In this document: one piece after another, positions 1-6,683 of the stretch | Layout: the number at the start of each line of letters is the position of its first letter | Position numbering within the stretch: the stretch's first letter is position 1 | Assembly (NCBI GenBank): GCA_025358395.1 | Contig: JANYJT010000123.1 | Span: forward strand, 1 to 16,116 | DNA length: 16,116 bases | Direction: 5' to 3' | Source: Bacteroidia bacterium | GTDB lineage: Bacteria; Bacteroidota; Bacteroidia; Bacteroidales; Prolixibacteraceae | Position numbers and translations under genes: made by a program | The notes under the pieces: model-generated | Seen by the model: the letters and a program-made list of their open reading frames with translations, nothing else | The model's database searches: none | Told to the model about the DNA's origin: nothing

Positions 1-1
1 G

Positions 2-661
2 CGTGCACATGGCGAACCTCCGGAAATTTATAAGTATGCCCAGTCGCACAACATCAAATTGATCGATGCGACCTGTCCTGTTGTGTTGAAACTTCAGAAA
101 AGGATTCTCAAAAGCTACGAAAGTGGCATCAATGACAATACCCAACTGGTGATTTATGGCAAGAAGGGCCATGCCGAAGTGAACGGTCTCGTTGGTCAGA
201 CCAATGGTGAAGCCATCGTGGTAGAAGGGATTGAAGACCTGGCGCAGCTAGATTTTGCCCGTCCAATTGTACTGTATTCTCAGACAACCAAAGGATTGGA
301 AGGGTTGCATCATCTCACAGTCGTGCTCAAAAATAAGTCTGTAAGAGTGCCCGTTAAAATTCATGACACGATCTGTAGACAAGTAGCAAACAGAATTCCG
401 GGGATAAAAAAATTTGCAGGACGTTTTGATTTGGTACTTTTCGTCAGCGGGAAAAAAAGTTCAAATGGTAAAATGCTGTTCGACATTTGTTTATCTGTCA
501 ACCCAAACACAAAATTCATTTCAGACCTGAATGAGATTCAATCAAAATGGTTAGAAAGCATTGATTCTGTGGGGATTTGCGGTGCTACATCTACACCCAA
601 AAAGCTTCTTGAAGAGGTTGCCGATCATTTGATAAAGATGGAGAATAAGAAAAAAGTTTAA
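2..661 (+). CDS. ispH: 4-hydroxy-3-methylbut-2-enyl diphosphate reductase, 3' part (5' end outside window)
   Basis: IspH is a [4Fe-4S] enzyme that makes the last step of the MEP pathway, turning HMBPP into IPP and DMAPP in the cytoplasm. The frame is open from base 2, beyond the window edge, so about 219 C-terminal residues are seen and the first conserved cysteine is missing. The visible part starts with the RAHGEPP signature, then DATCPVV with the second cluster cysteine, GHAEVNG (the histidine and glutamate of the substrate pocket), [14 protein letters not shown] with the third cluster cysteine, SGKKSSNGK, and a C-terminal GATSTP segment. All expected residues in this part are intact, so it is probably a working gene. 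An internal TTG at 59 is not the start, because conserved IspH sequence continues upstream of it. The gene is followed 62 nt later by pfkA on the same strand; whether they share a transcript cannot be seen. Confidence 0.95.
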   Translation, partial: RAHGEPPEIYKYAQSHNIKLIDATCPVVLKLQKRILKSYESGINDNTQLVIYGKKGHAEVNGLVGQTNGEAIVVEGIEDLAQLDFARPIVLYSQTTKGLEGLHHLTVVLKNKSVRVPVKIHDTICRQVANRIPGIKKFAGRFDLVLFVSGKKSSNGKMLFDICLSVNPNTKFISDLNEIQSKWLESIDSVGICGATSTPKKLLEEVADHLIKMENKKKV

Positions 662-703
662 AGAAACATAACTTTAAAACCTCTTCCCAACAGTTTTCAT
701 TTC

Positions 704-711
704 TAATTTTG
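704..711 (+). promoter_or_regulatory. possible -7 element before pfkA
   Basis: TAATTTTG fits the Bacteroidetes -7 consensus TAnnTTTG exactly. No convincing TTTG-like -33 element is seen at the usual spacing, and the site sits only 12 nt before the pfkA ATG, so transcripts would be almost leaderless. Chance occurrence in AT-rich sequence is possible. Confidence 0.25.
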
Positions 712-723
712 CAAAAAAACAAT

Positions 724-1746
724 ATGAACAAAGTATACAGATCACCACTTCAAGACGATTATGCGGATAATCCGATTCGGAAAATCGGCGTATTAACTTC
801 CGGTGGTGATGCCCCCGGGATGAATGCCGCCGTGAGAGCTGTGGTCAGAACTGCGATCTTCTACCAACGAGAAGTCGTAGGCATTTTCCAGGGATACAAA
901 GGACTGATTGAGAAAAATTTCAAAAATATGGCCTCCGGTGATGTCAGCAACATCATTCAGCTGGGTGGAACAATTCTTAAATCTGCACGCTGCAAGGAGT
1001 TTCATTTAAGAGAGGGACGCGAAATAGCTTACAACCATCTCAGGGAAGAGGGTATCGATGCCCTGGTCGTAATCGGTGGTGATGGTACTTTTACCGGCGC
1101 CCGCATATTTGCCCAGGAATTTGGAATTCCCATTGTGGGCGTACCCGGAACGATCGACAACGACCTTTTTGGCACCGATTTCACGATTGGTTATGATACG
1201 GCCCTGAACACAATTATTGAAGCTGTCGATAAAATCAGGGATACGGCAACCGCCCATGAGCGTCTTTTCTTCATCGAAGTGATGGGCCGTGATGCAGGTT
1301 TTCTTGCTCTTAATGGAGGGATCGCCTCAGGTGCCGAAGCGGTGATGATACCCGAAACGGATACGGATATCACAACTTTAGAAAATTACATCAAATCGGG
1401 CTACCGGAAAAGCAAAAACTCCTCTATCGTTTTGGTTGCTGAAGGGGAAAAGGCTGGTGGCGCCTTCAATATTGCCAAGCTGGTGGAAGAGAATTTTCCA
1501 CAATATGATGTCAGGGTAACTGTGCTTGGCCACATTCAACGCGGCGGTTCTCCTACTGCTTACGACAGGATTCTGGCAAGCCGGCTCGGCGTAGCATCTG
1601 TTGAGGCACTCCTGGACGACCAAAAAAGTGTGATGGTCGGCATCGCCAACGATTCGATCGAATTAACCCCTTTCAACAGGGCAATCAAGTACGATAAAGC
1701 CGTGAACACCAAGCTGCTGGATACCATTCACATTCTTTCTTCTTAG
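724..1746 (+). CDS. pfkA: ATP-dependent 6-phosphofructokinase
   Basis: This enzyme phosphorylates fructose 6-phosphate to fructose 1,6-bisphosphate, the committing step of glycolysis. The ATG at 724 gives 340 residues; a TTG at 709 would add five residues but an ATG start is more likely. Seen in order are the nucleotide-binding [12 protein letters not shown] (residues 27-38), GGDGTF (118-123), the catalytic PGTIDND (141-147, catalytic Asp145), MGRDAGF and [13 protein letters not shown]. The glycines in GGDG and PGTIDND mark the ATP-using form; pyrophosphate-dependent enzymes usually carry Asp and Lys at these places. The protein has about 17 extra N-terminal residues before the core. The stop codon TAG lies inside the left arm of the palindrome at 1743-1795, so the gene ends in a repeat or terminator. 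It supplies glycolytic flux whose reductant the downstream hydrogenase could dispose of; this link is an inference. Confidence 0.96.
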   Translation: MNKVYRSPLQDDYADNPIRKIGVLTSGGDAPGMNAAVRAVVRTAIFYQREVVGIFQGYKGLIEKNFKNMASGDVSNIIQLGGTILKSARCKEFHLREGREIAYNHLREEGIDALVVIGGDGTFTGARIFAQEFGIPIVGVPGTIDNDLFGTDFTIGYDTALNTIIEAVDKIRDTATAHERLFFIEVMGRDAGFLALNGGIASGAEAVMIPETDTDITTLENYIKSGYRKSKNSSIVLVAEGEKAGGAFNIAKLVEENFPQYDVRVTVLGHIQRGGSPTAYDRILASRLGVASVEALLDDQKSVMVGIANDSIELTPFNRAIKYDKAVNTKLLDTIHILSS

Positions 1747-1795
1747 CTTATTACACCTGACAGGTTTTGAAAACCTGTCAGGTGTAATAAGCTAA
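1743..1795. terminator. 26-bp perfect inverted repeat, likely bidirectional terminator carrying both stop codons
   Basis: Left arm 1743-1768 and right arm 1770-1795 are exact reverse complements around a single G at 1769; the core reads CCTGACAGGTTTT and its complement. It lies between the convergent pfkA and SpoIIE genes and has T-rich and A-rich centres. The pfkA stop TAG (1744-1746) and the minus-strand stop of the phosphatase gene (1792-1794) occupy mirror positions in the two arms, so each gene gets its stop from the repeat. From memory, similar CCTGACAGG palindromes are common between genes in Bacteroidetes; this was not checked. Confidence 0.8.
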
Positions 1796-2976
1796 TAGAA
1801 ATTGATCACCACCTCTTTGAAGAACTTTTCTTCGAGCAATTTCACAATACGTTTGACTACAAACTTCCGTATCTCCATCTCGATTGGCTGATCTGGATCG
1901 TGGTGTGCCCAGTTGATGCGGGTTCCAACCAGGACCACGATGCGGTCGTGCTGCATCAATTGCTTCACGATCTCCTCTGCAGGCGAGTTGCCGTATCTTA
2001 TTTCACTGTCGTAATTTTCCAGCAACTCCTCCACTTTCCCGATGGTCAGTATTCCTTCTGTAACAAGGTGAAAGCCGGCTATGGCGTATTTTGGTAAGGC
2101 ATACGGATTGCTGAGTGATATCTCTGTTTCTATCTCCTCGTTCAACTCGCGGGCTATGATTTCGGCTGTTGTTCCGCCGCATACAATTTTGATTCCCTTG
2201 TAATCCTGAATTCTTTGGGCGAAATCGTGGTCTTTGGCTTTGAAGAATGGGGGGCCGGTTATCAATAACATCTCTCTCGGATCCCTGAAATAGATCACTC
2301 CGCAACTGGCATCATCCACCAGGTGAAATCCATCGTTTTGGATGGCTTTGTTCAATACTTTCTTGCTTAGGCGCTTTGCAGAAATATCACCGGCCCTTGC
2401 CAGCTGCTGAACCACATACGCCTCCACACTTTCCTGCTCCCAGCCCATCTTTACCTTTTCGTTCTCCATCCCCGATTGCGTGATCCCATCGGTCATAAAG
2501 ACGATCCGGTCTTCCTTCATGGCACGGAACTCCCTGCATCTCAATACTTTGCCAATATTCTCTATCCCTTTGATATTGAGAAGATACTCCTTGGTCGGGG
2601 TGAATGGAACACCATTCCTGGTAATAACACTTTTGGGATTGTCGTAGTTGACGATACGCACCATCCCATCACTCTCAAGTTCGATGATGGTAAAAGTCGC
2701 ATACGTTTTAACTCCGTCACTATCCCTTGGCAATGCCTCCATGATGATGCGGGCAGCCGCCTCGGGTCGTTTGTATAAAACGGTATAGTTCAAAGCCATG
2801 GTGGCTGTCATGGTGGCGAGCACATTGGCTTTCACGCCATGGCCGACTCCATCGGACAGTACGAGGATGGTGCGGCCATCCTCTTTGATCTTCTTGGAAA
2901 TGAAAACATCCCCGCATACTATTTGTCCGGAAGGATGCTTCTGGTTAAAATCTATTTCGATGTGAAACTCACTCAT
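1792..2976 (-). CDS. SpoIIE-family (PP2C-type) serine phosphatase with uncharacterised C-terminal domain
   Basis: A 394-residue soluble protein. Residues 1-230 form a SpoIIE/PP2C-type phosphatase domain with metal-binding acidic motifs: CGDVF (Asp23), SDGVGHG (Asp42), a TYATFTIIEL strand (91-100), NYDNP, MTDGITQSG (Asp163) and DDASCG (Asp221/222). Such enzymes remove phosphate from serine residues, classically on STAS-domain anti-anti-sigma factors. Residues about 232-394 hold a second conserved-looking domain with ITGPP, KIVCGGTTAEI and LVTEGILTIGK, whose role I do not know; I recall the same tail on phosphatases next to sensory hydrogenase genes in clostridia. The ATG overlaps the stop of the upstream PAS gene (ATGAGTGA, 2969-2976), so translation is probably coupled and the PAS protein is the likely sensor partner. 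The substrate is unknown; the RsbW-like kinase across the divergent region is a candidate counterpart. Confidence 0.88.
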   Translation of the reverse strand: MSEFHIEIDFNQKHPSGQIVCGDVFISKKIKEDGRTILVLSDGVGHGVKANVLATMTATMALNYTVLYKRPEAAARIIMEALPRDSDGVKTYATFTIIELESDGMVRIVNYDNPKSVITRNGVPFTPTKEYLLNIKGIENIGKVLRCREFRAMKEDRIVFMTDGITQSGMENEKVKMGWEQESVEAYVVQQLARAGDISAKRLSKKVLNKAIQNDGFHLVDDASCGVIYFRDPREMLLITGPPFFKAKDHDFAQRIQDYKGIKIVCGGTTAEIIARELNEEIETEISLSNPYALPKYAIAGFHLVTEGILTIGKVEELLENYDSEIRYGNSPAEEIVKQLMQHDRIVVLVGTRINWAHHDPDQPIEMEIRKFVVKRIVKLLEEKFFKEVVINFY

Positions 2977-3904
2977 CCTTTCTGTCTTCCCCGTATTTGT
3001 AGGCAGCTACTATAGAATTGAGCATATCTTCAGTCTGGGCGGCATTTTCAGCCAACAAGGTAGCTACCTGCTGCACCATTTCAATGTTTTGCCTGGTTAC
3101 CTTCATCGCACGGCTGATGATCTCCTCCCTTACCAGTTTCGGTGAAGAAAGGTTTCGGATGATTGCTCCTACTACTCTGTTCTTATAAATGGTAACGATC
3201 GAAATATGAAGCAGCTTATTCTTATAGGTCAGGTCCCGCTCCAACATTTCCTCTCCGGTATGAAGGAGTCCGGCGAACATCTTGCCAACAATTTCCGGCA
3301 CCAGCTCCTTGATATCGGCTCCTTGCAAACCGGGAATTGCCTCATACAATTCTTCGGCCTCCTCCCCCATCAGATGGGCAAAAGATTCGTTGCAATCAAT
3401 CACTTTCAGATGATGGTCCACAATGACAATACCTGCCCTGATCTTCTGAAGCATGGCTGAAGCAATCACGGAAGCTTCTTTGGCCTTTTCGGACTTCAAT
3501 TCGGCTTTTCTGCGATCTGACACATCATACAAAGAAGAGACGATGCCCTCAAAAGCCCCGGAATCGTTACGAATGGCAGATTTATAGACAAGCATCTCGT
3601 GCGTTTTGCCATCAGCAGTCTTGAACTGATGCTCGTAAACGATATCGGTGGCAGACTCGAACAACTCCTTGTCCCTCATCTCCATCATCTCATCCACATC
3701 CGTGGGTTGGGATTCCAGGTAGGATTTCCCGATCAATTCTTCCCTGCCAACGCCAACTAACCTTTCAAATGCCTTGTTACAAGTGATATAAAAACCCTCT
3801 GAATCGCGGTAATTGATGGGGAAAGGTAAAATGTCAATAATTTTATATGACAAAACCGGATCCTTGATTAAGCCCGATAGAAAAGCATTTTGTTCGTAAA
3901 TCAT
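2969..3904 (-). CDS. tandem-PAS sensor protein with HydS/HfsB-like C-terminal helix
   Basis: A 311-residue soluble protein with two PAS domains: PAS1 about 21-130 (IIDILPFPINYRDSEG, CNKAFERLVG, closing with a PAC-like VSSLYDVSDRRKAEL) and PAS2 about 150-255 (LQKIRAGIVIVDHHLKVIDC, NESFAHLMG). The two are joined by a charged helix (131-150). The tail 256-305 is a long predicted helix (IISRAMKVTRQNIEMVQQVA, LLAENAAQTEDML) like the one I recall after the PAS domain of fused sensory [FeFe] hydrogenases of the HfsB/HydS type. No kinase, cyclase, GGDEF or DNA-binding domain is present, so output must go through a partner. It is the first gene of a two-gene operon, its stop overlapping the phosphatase start by 8 nt. 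It probably passes a redox or ligand signal to the phosphatase; the ligand or cofactor is not evident. Confidence 0.85.
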   Translation of the reverse strand: MIYEQNAFLSGLIKDPVLSYKIIDILPFPINYRDSEGFYITCNKAFERLVGVGREELIGKSYLESQPTDVDEMMEMRDKELFESATDIVYEHQFKTADGKTHEMLVYKSAIRNDSGAFEGIVSSLYDVSDRRKAELKSEKAKEASVIASAMLQKIRAGIVIVDHHLKVIDCNESFAHLMGEEAEELYEAIPGLQGADIKELVPEIVGKMFAGLLHTGEEMLERDLTYKNKLLHISIVTIYKNRVVGAIIRNLSSPKLVREEIISRAMKVTRQNIEMVQQVATLLAENAAQTEDMLNSIVAAYKYGEDRKDE

Positions 3905-4158
3905 AAATTGTCTGGCTTTGAAACTCCTAAATTACAAATTTCTATCCATTATTCCGTTTTACAGTTTTTCAATTACAGTTTTCAGAAACTGTATAAATTT
4001 TCAACAATTGATATGACCGGAACTATTTGTTTTGAAAGATTTTAAATAATAAAAAACAGACCAAACGATTTTTTTCATTGGATGCTTTTTCGGACATTTG
4101 AACAAAGTTTTTCAATAATTTAATTACTATTTTATTATTGATTAAAATACTGATTATA
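3905..4158. promoter_or_regulatory. AT-rich divergent control region between the PAS/phosphatase and DRTGG/hydrogenase operons
   Basis: These 254 nt separate two divergent operons and hold no gene that I can support. The stretch is very AT-rich and must contain promoters for both directions, but I find no exact TAnnTTTG on the plus strand and no exact complement on the minus strand. Near matches (GACATTTG at 4093-4100 and TATTATTG at 4133-4140) lack a properly spaced -33 element. The clearest structure is the palindrome at 3974-3993. Confidence 0.5.
3974..3993. promoter_or_regulatory. 20-bp palindrome, candidate operator
   Basis: TACAGTTTTCAGAAACTGTA has 8-bp perfect arms around a 4-nt centre. 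A second half-site copy, TTACAGTTTT, starts at 3959, 14 bp before the matching TTACAGTTTT at 3973. It lies about 70 bp before the PAS gene and 166 bp before the DRTGG gene. This layout suits a dimeric regulator, but a chance AT-rich palindrome is possible and it does not match the Rex consensus. Confidence 0.35.
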
Positions 4159-4503
4159 ATGATAATAGATAGAATTACTCAGCTTCTGGAGGCTAAAATA
4201 ATATGTGGACATCAAAGAATTTCTGACGACATTTCACATGCCTTTAGTTCCGATTTGATGAGTGATGTTTTGACCCTGGATGCGGAGAATATTCTGCTTA
4301 TCACCGGTCTTGCCAATGTTCAAATCATTAGAACCGCCGAAGTTGCTGAAATTCATTATCTGGTTGTCGTTCGTAACAAAAAGGTCTCTGCAAATATTGT
4401 GGATCTTGCCAACGCTCTTAACATGGTCATCATCGAATCACCCTATTCTATGTTCAAGGCATCAGGAATCCTTTATGCCAACGGATTAAAGCCGCTTTAT
4501 TAA
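4159..4503 (+). CDS. DRTGG-domain protein (first of two)
   Basis: A 114-residue protein from the ATG at 4159; a TTG at 4138 would add seven residues (MIKILII) that do not look like the family, so the ATG is preferred. It matches the stand-alone DRTGG fold, with an N-terminal helix (IIDRITQLLEAKIICG), a SSDLMSDVL segment (30-38) equivalent to the family's VSDLLSDVM, a hydrophobic strand ILLITGL, then VVVRNKKVS and IIESPYSMFKASGILY. It lacks the ITGG that precedes this segment in the second copy at 6342 (here DDISHAF). DRTGG domains also occur in bifunctional phosphate acetyltransferases and HPr-kinase-like proteins and are thought to sense ligands, but the function of the short form is unknown. 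It is three bases upstream of the RsbW-like gene and first in the plus-strand operon. Confidence 0.8.
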   Translation: MIIDRITQLLEAKIICGHQRISDDISHAFSSDLMSDVLTLDAENILLITGLANVQIIRTAEVAEIHYLVVVRNKKVSANIVDLANALNMVIIESPYSMFKASGILYANGLKPLY

Positions 4504-4506
4504 ATC

Positions 4507-4920
4507 ATGATAGAGCTAAAGTTTAACATCAGGGGTGGAGATTTCGACAGTGCCGGCACTGCTTCAAGTGAAACAAAAAAGAGACTCCAGCAATTGAACA
4601 TAGATCCAAAGGTAATCAAGCGCACCGTCGTAGCATTGTATGAAGGAGAGGTGAACATTGCCGCTCATGCTTATCGCGGAGTCGTAAATGTTAAGGTAAG
4701 CGACCATCTGATATTGGCAACTTTGAAGGACGAAGGTCCGGGAATTGCCGATATTAGCCGTGCCATGACAGCCGGCTTTTCCACTGCCTCACCAAAAGTT
4801 CGTGAAATGGGATTTGGCGCGGGAATGGGACTTCCCAACATGAAGAAAAATGCGGATGAACTGCAGATAGAAAGCACACCGGGTGTTGGTACTACCGTGA
4901 CAATGAATTTTGAGTTTTGA
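4507..4920 (+). CDS. RsbW-like GHKL ATPase / anti-sigma-factor-type serine kinase
   Basis: A 137-residue protein close in size to RsbW and SpoIIAB. It carries the N-box YEGEVNIAAHAY (Glu46, Asn50, His54), the G1 box DEGPGI (Asp75) and the G2 box GFGAGMGLPNMKK (102-114), i.e. a complete ATP-binding Bergerat fold with no histidine-phosphotransfer domain. Members of this family bind and phosphorylate STAS-domain antagonists and often hold a sigma factor inactive; the opposing phosphatase is of the SpoIIE type, and one is coded just across the divergent region. No STAS protein and no sigma factor lie in this window, so the target may be elsewhere or may be a different fold such as the DRTGG proteins (speculation). 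The gene starts three bases after the first DRTGG gene and ends 61 nt before the hydrogenase-like gene. Confidence 0.87.
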   Translation: MIELKFNIRGGDFDSAGTASSETKKRLQQLNIDPKVIKRTVVALYEGEVNIAAHAYRGVVNVKVSDHLILATLKDEGPGIADISRAMTAGFSTASPKVREMGFGAGMGLPNMKKNADELQIESTPGVGTTVTMNFEF

Positions 4921-4930
4921 AAACAAATAG

Positions 4931-4962
4931 TTTGGAGTACTTAAAGTTTGGAGTACTTAAAG
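4931..4962. repeat. tandem 16-bp direct repeat x2 (TTTGGAGTACTTAAAG)
   Basis: Two exact copies of TTTGGAGTACTTAAAG lie end to end (4931-4946, 4947-4962) in the 61-nt gap before the hydrogenase-like gene, 10 nt after the previous stop codon. The same sequence family occurs after hydC (12789-12919), so this is a dispersed short-unit repeat and not a local duplication. Confidence 0.9.
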
Positions 4963-4981
4963 TTGAGAAAAAAGAGATAGA

Positions 4982-6355
4982 ATGGGAAAGGGCGTAATAC
5001 ATCATGCAATTCAGATTGACGAGGCCAAGTGCATCGGATGTATCCATTGTATGCGGGTATGTCCGACTGAGGCAGTCCGCATCAGGGAAGGGAAAGCCAT
5101 GATCATTCAGGAGCGTTGCATCGATTGTGGCCAGTGCATGAGAGCCTGCCCTGCCAAAGCCTTCTACATCAAACAGAACGACCTGAAAATGCTTCAGGAT
5201 TACAAATACCGGATTGCTCTTTTTCCTGCTGTCATGATTGGACAGTTTCCCGATAAAATATCAGAGGAGCAAATTTACCGGGCTATGATGGATTTGGGAT
5301 TTACCCATTTGATGGAAGTTGAGCAGCCAATACGAATCCTCATTGACCTGATCAAAGAATTTCTTCAGGAAAATCAAACTTCGAAACCGTGCATTTCGGC
5401 TTTTTGTCCGGCAGTGGTCAGGTTGATCCAAATAAAATATCCATCTCTGATCGACAGTATTATCCCGATAAAAGCCCCGCACGATCTGGCGGCCCACTTC
5501 ATACTCCAGTCGCTGATGGACGAAGGTGCAAAAAAAGAGGAGATTGGCATATTCTATATCACGCCCTGTGCCGCCAAAATCGCAGCTGTTAAAAGTCCTG
5601 TCGGGGATGAGCCATCGGTGGTCAGTGGGATCATCAGCATGAGCGACTTTTACAACAGGGTAAGGCAAGCAATTAAATGGGAGGATACTGGCGATACAAA
5701 GCAGCAACGAGAAAATCTTACCAGGGAAGGTATTCTTTGGAGCACTTCAAGAGGTGAATCCTCCGGTTTTGGCAACAGAGCGATCGCCATCGATGGGATC
5801 CACAGCGTGGTGAAATTTCTCGACCGGCTCGAAAAAGATGAAGTCAAAGGATTCGACTTCCTGGAAATGCGTGCCTGCGACCAAAGTTGTGCCGGGGGAA
5901 TCCTGATGACAGGAAACAGATTCACTACTACAGAAAGACTCGAGCAAAGATCAAAAAAATACTTAACTTACAAGGAAAAAAAATTACCTGAGAATCTGGA
6001 CAAGAGCGCATTGGCTCAAAGTTTGGTCATCGATGAAATAGAACCCCACAATGCCTTCCGACTGGACGTTGACATCGGTAAAGCCATGGAGAAAATGAGC
6101 AAAGCCCAACGAATCATCTGTTTTCTGCCCGGCATCGATTGTGGCGCTTGTGGCGCACCAAATTGCCAGGCACTTGCAGAAGACATGGTCCAGGGACAGG
6201 CCAAAATGTCGGATTGTATTTTCCTTCAGCAAAGATGGCAGAACGAAGGAAAAATCAGGGTAGAAAAAGCTTTCCTCAACCTGGAAAAAAGATGGGGAGA
6301 AGGACGATTTAACGCGGATTGTAATAAAAGAGGACGACGAAATGAAGGTTTCTGA
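4982..6355 (+). CDS. sensory [FeFe]-hydrogenase-like iron-sulfur protein (HydS/HfsB type, no PAS domain)
   Basis: 457 residues. Residues 10-60 carry two 4Fe-4S ferredoxin motifs (Cys17/20/23/27 and Cys46/49/52/56). A hydrogenase large-subunit domain follows, keeping the four cubane ligands Cys142 (FCPAV), Cys196 (TPCAAK), Cys299 and Cys303 (ACDQSC). A C-terminal 4Fe-4S domain has Cys387/390/395/412 (CGACGAPNC then DC). Next to the diiron site it differs from catalytic enzymes: Phe141 replaces the proton-relay cysteine of TSCCP, Thr194 replaces the methionine of MPC, Ala202 the glutamate of MPCxxKxxE, and Arg297 the second methionine. Similar losses mark the group C sensory hydrogenases, so a redox or H2 sensor is more likely than an H2 producer. 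Unlike HydS/HfsB proteins that I recall, it ends without a PAS domain. Its last 14 nt overlap the next gene. Confidence 0.87.
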   Translation: MGKGVIHHAIQIDEAKCIGCIHCMRVCPTEAVRIREGKAMIIQERCIDCGQCMRACPAKAFYIKQNDLKMLQDYKYRIALFPAVMIGQFPDKISEEQIYRAMMDLGFTHLMEVEQPIRILIDLIKEFLQENQTSKPCISAFCPAVVRLIQIKYPSLIDSIIPIKAPHDLAAHFILQSLMDEGAKKEEIGIFYITPCAAKIAAVKSPVGDEPSVVSGIISMSDFYNRVRQAIKWEDTGDTKQQRENLTREGILWSTSRGESSGFGNRAIAIDGIHSVVKFLDRLEKDEVKGFDFLEMRACDQSCAGGILMTGNRFTTTERLEQRSKKYLTYKEKKLPENLDKSALAQSLVIDEIEPHNAFRLDVDIGKAMEKMSKAQRIICFLPGIDCGACGAPNCQALAEDMVQGQAKMSDCIFLQQRWQNEGKIRVEKAFLNLEKRWGEGRFNADCNKRGRRNEGF

Positions 6356-6683
6356 ATTGGTCAAAGAGTTAAACCTAGTGGTTTTCTCTGACGAAAAACA
6401 CCTTAACCGTGAAATAACGGGAGGTTATGTGTCAGATTTATTGAGTGATGTGATGGGGAATGCCAGGGAAGGAAATGTTTGGATAACCTTACAAACACAC
6501 CGAAATGTTGTTGCCATAGCATCTTTGAAGGAATTATCCTGCATCTTGTTGGTGAGTTCTTTGGTCCCTGAACAAAGTGCACTGGATCATAGCAACCAGG
6601 AGGGCATTCCTGTTCTTGGAACATCCTTGTCGACATTTGAAATTGCCGGATTGTTGTATCAGAAGATAAAAACTGCGCGATGA
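6342..6683 (+). CDS. DRTGG-domain protein (second of two)
   Basis: A 113-residue stand-alone DRTGG protein. It shows the family signature REITGGYVSDLLSDVM (23-38), followed by GNVWITLQTHRNVVAIA, the strand CILLVSSLVP, and IPVLGTSLSTFEIAGLLYQ near the C-terminus. It keeps the ITGG motif that the first copy at 4159 lacks, so the two are diverged paralogues with perhaps different ligands or partners. Its ATG lies inside the end of the hydrogenase-like gene (14-nt overlap), and its TGA stop shares the ATGA with the PHP gene start, so the three are likely translated in a coupled way. The biochemical role is unknown; a ligand-binding part of the hydrogenase signalling module is the best guess from context. 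Confidence 0.83.
   Translation: MKVSELVKELNLVVFSDEKHLNREITGGYVSDLLSDVMGNAREGNVWITLQTHRNVVAIASLKELSCILLVSSLVPEQSALDHSNQEGIPVLGTSLSTFEIAGLLYQKIKTAR

Noticed and set aside
2969..3904. Histidine kinase
   Set aside because: There are two PAS domains and a helical tail but no H-box, N-box or G-box, so it cannot be a kinase on its own.
4138..4158. TTG start for the first DRTGG protein
   Set aside because: The added residues are a run of Ile, Lys and Leu from AT-rich DNA; the ATG at 4159 begins at the place where the family alignment starts.
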